Assembly: GCF_001742165.1 (NCBI RefSeq)
Contig: NZ_CP016443.1
Span: 1,426,001-1,490,000 of the forward strand
DNA: 64,000 bases
From: Burkholderia stabilis
Lineage (GTDB): Bacteria; Pseudomonadota; Gammaproteobacteria; Burkholderiales; Burkholderiaceae
Direction of reading: 5' to 3'
Part shown: positions 7,561 to 16,300 of the stretch, piece by piece
How the letters are laid out: each line of letters begins with the position of its first letter
Position numbering within the stretch: the stretch's first letter is position 1
Translations under genes and position numbers: made by a program
Notes under the pieces: model-generated
Seen by the model: the letters and a program-made list of their open reading frames with translations, nothing else
Database searches by the model: none
Told to the model about the DNA's origin: nothing

Positions 7561-7812
7561 TCAATGCCGGTCGAGCCCGCCGCGCAATTCGCTCGCCTTG
7601 TCGCGCAGCGCCTCGTAACCCGAGCGGGCATGCTCGGGCAGGTCGGGATCACCGATCAGTGCGCCGAGCGTTTCGATCAGGCTGAACAGGATGCCCTTCG
7701 CCGCGCCGACCGCAATGCTCTGCGATTCGATCGACTTGTGCAGGTGGTCGACCGCCGCTTCGAGATTCTCGAGCTTGTGCTCGCTGTCGTCGGGCCGGTT
7801 GTCGGTCGTCAT
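7561..7812 (-). CDS. Small hypothetical protein (83 aa), probably helical and cytoplasmic
   Basis: An 83-residue acidic protein with no signal peptide. Residues 8-35 (SEHKLENLEAAVDHLHKSI and following) and 57-80 look amphipathic and helical, and a coiled-coil dimer is plausible. A short hydrophobic middle (GAAKGILFSLIETLGALIG) separates them. A good Shine-Dalgarno (GGAGG) precedes the ATG. It lies 97 bp downstream of the debranching-type enzyme on the same strand and could be co-transcribed. I do not recognise the family. Confidence 0.65.
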   Translation of the reverse strand: MTTDNRPDDSEHKLENLEAAVDHLHKSIESQSIAVGAAKGILFSLIETLGALIGDPDLPEHARSGYEALRDKASELRGGLDRH

Positions 7813-7908
7813 CGTCTACCTCCGCCATCGTTCAAGGGTCATGTCACGATTCTATGCCGCTGCACGCGAACGTGGCGCGACATCGCGCAACGTCCGCGCA
7901 TTGCCGCG

Positions 7909-10131
7909 CTACAGCACCGCGACCACCTTCACGCGGCCCGGCTGCTCCGCCGCCGCGACGACCTGGCCGTCGACGCGGCGGAACGTCAGCGACACCGTTT
8001 CGTCGCCGACGCGCAGCTCGTCGATCCGCAACCAGTCGACGCCTTCGGGCAGCGCCGGACGCTCGACGCGCACCTCGTGGCGCGACGCATCGATACTCAC
8101 GCCGAGGCATGCCTGCAGCATCATGAACGGCGCGCCTGCCGCCCATGCTTGCGGCAGGCACGCGACCGGGTACGCGGTCGGCGGTTCGCCGCGCCGGCGC
8201 GGGAACCCGCAGAACAGCTCGGGCAACCGCATCTCGAAGCTCACTGCCGCCTCGAACAGCGCGCGCAGCAGGTTCACCGCGGCCGTCTTGTCGCCGTAGC
8301 GCGCGAGCCCGCGTGCGATCAGCGCATTGTCGTGCGGCCATACCGAGCCGTTGTGATACGCCATCGGGTTGAAACGCGGCTGGCCGGCCGCGAGCGTGCG
8401 AATGCCCCAGCCCGTCTGGAACAGCGCCGAGCCGAGCACGCCGGCGACCGCCGCGCCGCGCTCGGCATCGGGCAGGCCGAACGCGAGCAGATGGCCCGCG
8501 TTCGATGCGAACACGCGGCACAGGTCGCCGTGGCCGTCGAGCGCGATCCCGTAGAAATCGCCTTCCGGCATCCAGAACAGCGCCTCGACCTGATCGCGCA
8601 GCGCCTTCGCGCGCAGTGCGTAGCGCGTGGCATCGGCCGCGTGGCCGCGCCGGTGCGAGCACGCCGACATCGCATCGAGCGCCGCGCACGCATAGGCCTG
8701 CACTTCGACGAGCGCGATCGGCCCGTCCGGAAAGCGGCCGTCCGCATGGAACACCGAATCGTGGCTGTCCTTCCAGCCCTGGTTCGCGAGGCCGCGCTCC
8801 GACGTGCGCTGGTAATCGAGCAGTCCGTACGGATTGCGGTCGCACTTGTCGATCACCCATTGCGCGGCACGCTCGAGCGCGGGCCACAGCTCGTCGATCA
8901 GCGCGTCGTCGCCGGTGCGTTCGACATACGCGCCTGCGAGCACGATGAAGAGCGGAGTCGTATCGACGCCGCCGTAGTACAGCGCGAACGGCACCTCGCC
9001 CGTCGCGGCCATTTCGCTGCGGCGGAACTCGTGCATGATCTTGCCGGGCTCCGCGTCGCGGAACGCCGACGTCTCGCGTGCCTGGTGCTCGGCCAGGAAA
9101 CGCAGCACGCCGCGCGCGAGCGACGGCTGCAGCCACAGCATCTGCAGCGACGTAATGACCGCGTCGCGGCCGAACGGCGTCGAAAACCACGGAATCCCCG
9201 CATACGGGTACGGCCCCGTGTCGAGTTGCGTCGTGAGCAGCCCGAGATCCGCGAGCGAGCGGTCGAGCCACGCATCGAACAGCGGATTGCCGCTGCGCAC
9301 GCGCGCCATCGACTCGCGCCGCGCGCGCATTTCGCGGTGCACGCCAACGAGTGCCGTGCGCAGCGCGACGCGGCCGCAGCCCGGCCCTTCGCCGTGCGCC
9401 GGGCCGAGCGTCGCGTCGACGGTCAGGTAAATCGACACGCACGCCTGCGCGGCGATCGTCAGCGTGTAGTCGGCACGATCGACCGACAGCGCATCGGGCG
9501 CCGGCGAGAAATACACGGTCACGTTGCGCTCGACGCTGTCGAGGCCGTCGTAGCGCAGCCGCACCGCGCCCGCGTCGACACGCGGCGCGACCACGGTGCC
9601 GCGCTTCGGGCGCTGCGTGCCGCGCACTTCGAACATGTCCTTGAAATCGGCGGCGAACGACAACGACAGCGGCACCTCGGCCTCGCTCGCGCCGTAGTTC
9701 GTCAGCGTCAGCGCTTCGTACAGCACATCGCCCGCGAGCACGCGCATCCGCTCGATATGGATCACGCCTTCAGGTGTTTCGTGGCCGCCGAGCGGCGGCA
9801 GCGGGCGGTTCGTCAGGTGTGCGGTGAACGACGCGTTGTCGGCGCTCGTCGCGCCCGACAGCAGCGACGGCGCGCGGCCGCCGAACGTCAGGCGCCATTT
9901 CGACAGCACGCGCATGTCGTCGACGAACAGGCCGTCGTCGTGACCGCCGATGTCGCCGAGCGCGTCGCTGACCACGAACGCGTCGCCGGATTTCAGCACG
10001 TACTGGTTGTTGCGCGCGAGGGCCTGCGGATCGGCTTCGGGCGCGATGAATGCGGGACCCGACGCCTGGGTCGGGGCAGCGGGCGCGACTTGCGGCGCCT
10101 GCGTCGTCGTGGCTTCGGCGTGATTCGGCAT
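7909..10131 (-). CDS. Amylo-alpha-1,6-glucosidase / glycogen-debranching-type enzyme
   Basis: A 740-residue protein. The N-terminal beta-rich domain (about 45-260) has the GDE_N-like signatures YVLKSGDAFVVSDALGDI and GLFVDDMRVLSKW. The rest is an (alpha/alpha)6 barrel as in glycogen debranching enzymes (RDAVITSLQMLWL, YYGGVDTTPLFIVLAGAY, QGWKDSHDSVFHADG). Such enzymes cleave alpha-1,6-linked glucose or act on related oligosaccharides in the cytoplasm. No glycogen or trehalose genes are nearby. The start is set at MPNHAEA; the frame upstream is arginine-rich and falls in the terminator hairpin at 10224-10262. Confidence 0.85.
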   Translation of the reverse strand: MPNHAEATTTQAPQVAPAAPTQASGPAFIAPEADPQALARNNQYVLKSGDAFVVSDALGDIGGHDDGLFVDDMRVLSKWRLTFGGRAPSLLSGATSADNASFTAHLTNRPLPPLGGHETPEGVIHIERMRVLAGDVLYEALTLTNYGASEAEVPLSLSFAADFKDMFEVRGTQRPKRGTVVAPRVDAGAVRLRYDGLDSVERNVTVYFSPAPDALSVDRADYTLTIAAQACVSIYLTVDATLGPAHGEGPGCGRVALRTALVGVHREMRARRESMARVRSGNPLFDAWLDRSLADLGLLTTQLDTGPYPYAGIPWFSTPFGRDAVITSLQMLWLQPSLARGVLRFLAEHQARETSAFRDAEPGKIMHEFRRSEMAATGEVPFALYYGGVDTTPLFIVLAGAYVERTGDDALIDELWPALERAAQWVIDKCDRNPYGLLDYQRTSERGLANQGWKDSHDSVFHADGRFPDGPIALVEVQAYACAALDAMSACSHRRGHAADATRYALRAKALRDQVEALFWMPEGDFYGIALDGHGDLCRVFASNAGHLLAFGLPDAERGAAVAGVLGSALFQTGWGIRTLAAGQPRFNPMAYHNGSVWPHDNALIARGLARYGDKTAAVNLLRALFEAAVSFEMRLPELFCGFPRRRGEPPTAYPVACLPQAWAAGAPFMMLQACLGVSIDASRHEVRVERPALPEGVDWLRIDELRVGDETVSLTFRRVDGQVVAAAEQPGRVKVVAVL

Positions 10132-10223
10132 CGATGCTCCTGTGTCGAGGCGCAACGCGCGGCGCGCGTCGCGTGTTTCGCACAGGATAGGCCAGAACGG
10201 GGAACGTGCGCAGCGAAACGGCC

Positions 10224-10262
10224 GCGACGCCATGCGACGTCTCCGTCGCCGCATGGCGTCGC
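10224..10262 (-). terminator. Strong hairpin downstream of the autotransporter gene
   Basis: A perfect 13-bp stem, GCGACGCCATGCG (10224-10236) with CGCATGGCGTCGC (10250-10262), with a 13-base loop that can itself pair (ACG-tctc-CGT). It begins about 45 bases past the autotransporter stop on the minus strand and before the debranching gene. There is no pronounced T tract, so either intrinsic termination or mRNA 3'-end protection is possible. Confidence 0.55.
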
Positions 10263-10307
10263 GTGCGGGCGCTGGCGCGGGTGCGCCAGGCGCCGGTCAG
10301 GCCTTCG

Positions 10308-13300
10308 TCAGAACTTCCACAGGATGTTGCCGAGCACTGCGTTGTCGCGCACGCCGCTGCCGAACTGGCCGCTGTACGTGAGGCCGAGCGTCAGGCGCTT
10401 CGTGATGTTCGCGTCGATACCGGCTTCGAGCACCGCGCTGTCGCGCGCAATCGGCACGCCCGACACCTGGAACGACGTGCCGCCGTTCGCGAACGTGAAG
10501 GCCGACGACGGCCGCACGTTGCCGAACGCATGCCGCCAGCCGACCGTCCCGCGCGCGGTGAGCGTGCCGCTTGCGATCGAACCGAGCTGCGAAGCCGCGC
10601 GCAGGCCGAGCGTCGAGAAGCCGACGTGGGTCGTCTCGCCGCCGGCTCGCAGCGCAGCCGCGCCACCGGTTTCCGTATAGCCGTCGGTATGCAGGTTCAC
10701 GTACGCGAGGCCCGCGAACGGTTCGATCGCGACGGGCCCGACCGGCAGCGCGTAGCCGACTTCGCCGAACACCTGCGCCGAATTCGCGTCGTAGCCGGCC
10801 GAATCGTGATCGGAGAAGCCCGCGAAGCCCGGGTAACGGTCGCTGTTGATCCGGTACCACGTGTACGACGCGCCGCCGCGCACGCCGAGCGCGCCGTACT
10901 GCGCACCGCCGTACAGCGACAGGTAGTAGCTGTTCACCGACGCCGACGAACTCTGGTCGTTGTCGAGCGAGCTGTGCGTGACACCCGCGGCCAGACCGGC
11001 ACGCCACTTGTCGTTGAGCGCCATGTCGGCGCCGGCGATGAAGCCCGTCATGCTGCGGTTGATCGACGATGCGTTGCCGTCGCCGGCGAGCCGGCTGCGG
11101 CCGCCGAACGCCTGCCCCCAGACGACCGGCTGGTACGGCGTACCGCCATAGCAGCCTTCACGCGAACCGATCCGGCGTTCCGGCGGCAGCGTCGGGTCGA
11201 CCGCGCCGGCCGTGTTGTCGCCGCACAGCGCGGCGCCGCCCGACGACAGCGCGGCGAGCGGGCCCGATCCGGGGGCCAGGCCCTGCCGGACGCGATCGGT
11301 CACCGCGTCGCGCACATAACGGCTGTCGAGCAGCAGCATGCTCTTCATACTCGCCTGCAATTCGCCGTCGAGCAGCCCGTACGCGCGACGCGCGGTGGGT
11401 GCGTCGGTCGTCAGCACCGTGTCGTATACCGCGTTGCCGGCGCCGAGCCCGCCGATCGCGGTCGCGACCGAGCGCTGGTTGGGCGTCGTCGCGACGTCGG
11501 GCAGCGCGGTGCCGTTCGCGACCAGCTGCAGGTACACGTGGTTCGGATCGTAGCTGAGCTTCGGCATCAGGAACGCATAGTTCGCGCTCACCTGGCTGAA
11601 CGCGCCCTGCACGCCCGACGCGGCGCTGAGGATCGTGTAGGTCGTGCTCGGCTGGTAGCCGCTCTGGTTCGCGAGCACCTGCACGGTGCCGCCGTTCAGC
11701 GTCGCGGCACCGCCCGCCGCGAGGCTGCCGCTCTGCTGCGGCGTGGCCGCGACCTGGAACGTCGAACCCGGCTGGAACGTGACGTTGCCGGCCACGTTCA
11801 GCGCCGCGCCCGGCTGCGATGCAGCCGCCGTCGCGCCACTCTGCACCACCAGGCCGCCGATCGTGCCGGTGCCCGTCAGCGTCGCGCCGTTCTGCACGGT
11901 GACGATCGACGGGCCGAGCGACCCGTTGACCGCGAGCGTGCCTGCGCTGACCGTGGTCGGGCCGCTCAGCGTGCTCGTGCCCGTCAGCGTCAGTTGCCCG
12001 CTGCCGGCCTGCGTCAGCGAACCCGTGCCGGAAATCGCGCCGCCGAACGACAGGTTGTCCGAGCGATTGAAGACCAGCGTGCCCGAATCGGCGACGTTGC
12101 CGGCGATGCTGCCCGACGTGCCGCCGTTGCCGATCTGCAGCGTGCCGCCGGCGATGGTCGTGCCGCCCGCGTAATTGCTCGCGCCGGTCAGCACGAGCGT
12201 GGCGCTGCCGCTCTTGGTCAACGCACCGGCGCCCGTGAGCGCGCCGCCGAAGGTGCCGCCGCCCGCCACCGTCAGCGTGCCCGTGCCGGTGTCGAGCGTG
12301 CCGTTCGCCCCGCCGTTCAGCCCGTCGAGCGCCACGTTCGTGCTGCCGAGCGCGAGGCTGCCGCCGTTCAGCGTGAGGCCGCCGGTGCCGAGCGCCTGGC
12401 TGTTGCCGAGCACCAGCGAGCCGCCGTTGACCACCGTGCCGCCCTGGAACGTGTTGCTGTTGTTCAGCGTCAGCGTGGCCTGGCCGTCCTTGACGAGGCC
12501 GCCGGCGCCCGACACGACGCCCGACAGCGTCAGGTCCTGCGTGCCGCCGATCGTTGCGTTCGCATTCAGCGTGACCGCATTCGCGAGATTCACCGCGCTC
12601 GTCGTATCGATCGTGCTTGCCGCGCCCACCGTCACGGCGCCCGTGCCGAGCGCGCCGTTGCCGCCGAGCACGAGCGTGCCGCCCGCAACCGTCGTGCCGC
12701 CGCTGTAGGTGTTGTTGCCCGACAGCGTCTGCGTGCCCGTGCCGTTCTTCACGATCGCGCCCGTGCCGCCGATCGTGCCGCCGAACGACGTGTTCGCCGC
12801 GCCGCCGAGCGTCAGCGTATTGCCGCCGAGCGCAACCGTCGTGCCCGTGACGCCCGCAAGGCCGGCGACGGTCTGCGTGCCGGCGCCCGTCCCGAGCGTG
12901 AAGCCCGCACCGGCGGTCGTCAGGTTGACGGTGGTCGATCCCGCGAGGCTGCCGCCCGCGCCGATCACGAGGTTGCCCGCGCCGATCGTGGTCGCGCCGC
13001 CGTACGTATTCGCGCCCGTCAGCGTCGTCGTGCCGCCGCCCTGCTTCACGATGCCGCCCGTGCCCGTGATCGCGCCGCCGAAGGTCTGGGTCGTGCCGTC
13101 GCCGAACGTCAGCGTGTTGCCGCCGAGCGCGACCGTCGAACCGGACAGGCCGCTCAGCGCGCCGATGGTCTGGTTTGCGCCTGCGGCACTGAGGTCGAGC
13201 GATGCGCCGATGCCGTTCAGGTTGACCGCGCCGGTCGCCGCGAGACTGCCGCCCGCGCCGAGCGCCAGCGTGCCCGCGTCGATCGTCGTGCCGCCCGTGT

Positions 13301-16300
13301 ACGTGTTCGCGCCCGTCAGCGTTTCGGTGCCTGCGCCGACCTTCGTCAGCGAGCCGGTGCCCGCGACGGTGCCGCCGAACGTCGCGCTGCCGCCGCCGCT
13401 GCCGAGCGTCAGGCCGTTCGCGCCGAGCGCGACCGTCGAACCGCGCACGCCGCTCAATGTGCCGATCACCTGGTTTGCGCCGGACGCGCTGACGTCGAAC
13501 GTTGCGTTCGCACCGGTCAGGTTCAGCGCGCCGCCTGCGGCGAGACTGCCGCCCGCGCCGATCGCCAGCGTGCCGCCCGCAATCGTCGTGCCGCCCGTGT
13601 ACGTGTTCACGCCGGTCAGCGTTTCGGTGCCTGCGCCTTGCTTCGTCACGCCCGCGGTACCGGTGATCGCGCCGGCAAACGTCTGGCTGGCCGTGCCGCC
13701 GAAGGTCAGGTCGTTGCCGCCGAGTGCGACCGTCGAACCGGCCACGCCCGTCAGCGCGCCGATCGTCTGGTTCGCGCCCGCGCCGCTCAGGTCGAGCGTC
13801 GCGCCCGTGCTGCCGAGATCCACGGTGCCCGACGACGCGATGCTGCCGCCCGCGCCGATCGCCAGCGTGCCGCCGTTGATCGTCGTCGTGCCCGTGTACG
13901 TGTTCACGCCCGTCAGCGTTTCGGTGCCGCTGCCCTGCTTCGTCACGCCGCCCGTGCCGGCGATCGTGCCGGCGAAGGCGCCGTTCGTGCCGTTGCCCAA
14001 CGTCAGCGTGCTGGCGCCGAGCGTCACGTTCGAGGTGGCCACGCCGTTCAGCGCGCCGATCGATGCGTTGCCGCTCGCACTGATGTCGAGCGCCGCGCCC
14101 GTGCCCGTCAGGTTCACCGCGTTGCTCGACGCGATGCTGCCGCCCGCGCCGATCGCCAGCGTGCCGTTCGCAATCGTCGTGTCGCCCGTAAAGGTGTTCA
14201 CGCCCGTCAGCGTTTCGGTGCCGCTGCCCTCTTTCGTGATGCCGCCCGTGCCCACGATCGACCCGCCGAACGTCGCGTTCGTGCCATCGCCGAACGTCAG
14301 CGACTGACCGCCGATGCGCACCGACGATCCGTTGACGCCCGACAACGCGCCGATCGTCTGGTTCGCCCCCGACGTCGTGATGTCGAAGATCGCGCCCGAC
14401 CCACCGAGATTCAGGGCGCCCGTCGCCGCAAGCGAGCCGCCCGCGCCGAGCGCGAGCGTACCGTCATTGATCGTCGTGCCGCCCGTGTACGTGTTCGTGC
14501 CGGTCAGCATCTCCGTGCCGCTGCCCTGCTTCGTGACGCTGCCCGTGCCCGTGATCGCGCCGGCAAACGTCTGGCTGGCCGTGCTGCCGAAGGTCAGGCC
14601 GTTGCCGCCCAGCGCCACCGTCGAACCGGCCACGCCCATCAGCGCGCCGATCGTCTGGGGCGCGCCCGCGCCGCTCAGGTCGAGCTTCGTGCCGGAAGCG
14701 CCGAGACTCACGGTGCTCGATGCCGCGATGCTGCCGCCCACACCGATCGCCAAGGTGCCGCCGCCGATCGTCGTCAGGCCCGTGTACGTGTTCACGCCCG
14801 TCAGCGTCTCCGTGCCGCTGCCTTGCTTGAACAACCCGCCCGTGCCGGCGATCGTGCCGGCGAAGGCGCCGTTCGTGCCGTCGCCGAATACCAGCGTGTT
14901 GCCGCCGAGCATCACGTTCGAGCTGGCCACGCCGTTCAGCGCGCCGATCGTCTGGCTCGCGCCCGAACTGCTGATATCGAACGTTGCGCCAGCACCGGTC
15001 AGGTCGACCGAACTGCCCGAAATCCGGCCGCCCGCGCCCAGCGCCAGCGTGCCGCTCGCGATCGTCGTGCCGCCCGTGTACGTATTCACGCCCGTCAGCG
15101 TCTCGGTGCCGGTGCCCGATTTCGTGATCCCGCCCGTGCCGCCGATCGTGCCGGCGAACGTGTGATTGCCGGCGTCGCCCAGCGTCAGGTTTTTCGAGCC
15201 GAGATTGACCGACGAACCAGCCGCGCCCTCGAGCCCGCCGATCGCCTGCGGCGTGGTCGCGCCGCTGACGTCGAGCGCCGTGCCCGTATTCGCGAGATTC
15301 ACGGTGCCGGTCGACGACAGCGAACCGCCCGCGCCGATCGCGATCGTGCCCGCGTTGACCGTGGTGCCGCCCGTGTACGTGTTCGCGCCCGTCAGCGTTT
15401 GTGTGCCCGTGCCCTGCTTCACGATGCCGCCCGTGCCGCCGATCGCACCGCCGAACGTCTGGTTCGTCGCGTCGCCGAACGTCAGCGTGTTCGCGCCGAG
15501 CGACACGGTCGTGCCGCCGACGCCCGACAACGCGCCGACCGTCTGATTCGCGCCCGCGCCGCTGATGTCGAAGCCGGCGCCCGCCGTGCCCAGATTGACC
15601 GAACCCGTCGCTGCAAGCGAGCCGCCCACACCGATTGCCAGCGTGCCGCCGTTGATCGTCGTGCCGCCCGTGTACGTGTTCGCGCCCGTCAGCGTTTCCG
15701 TGCCGCTACCCTGCTTCGTGATCGCGCCCGTGCCACCGATCGTGCCGCCGAACGTCGCGTTCGTGGCATCGCCGAGCGTCAGGCCGTTACCGCCCAGCGC
15801 CACCGTCGTGCCCCCCACGCCGCTCAATGCACCGATCGTCTGGGGCGCGCCCGACGCGCTGATGTCGAACGTCGAACCCGCGCCGCTCAGGTTCACGGCG
15901 CCACCTGCCGCCAGACTGCCGCCCGCGCCCAGTGCGAGCGTGCCGCCCGCGATCGTCGTGCCGCCCGTGTACGTATTCGTGCCCGTCAGCGTCTCGGTGC
16001 CGGTACCCGACTTCGTGATCCCGCCCGTGCCGCCGATCGTGCCGGCGAACGTGTGATTGCCGGCATCGCCCAGCGTCAGGTTTTTCGAGCCGAGATTGAC
16101 CGACGAACCGGCCGCGCCCTCGAGCCCGCCGATCGCCTGCGGCGTGGTCGCGCCGCTGACGTCGAGCGCCGTGCCCGTATTCGCGAGATTCACGGTGCCG
16201 GTCGACGACAGCGAACCGCCCGCGCCGATCGCGATCGTGCCCGCGTTGACCGTGGTGCCGCCCGTGTACGTGTTCGCGCCCGTCAGCGTTTCCGTGCCGC

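Noticed and set aside
7492..10680. Long Arg/His-rich plus-strand frame opposite the debranching enzyme
   Set aside because: Composition is typical of an antisense GC frame; it also runs through the terminator hairpin and into another gene.
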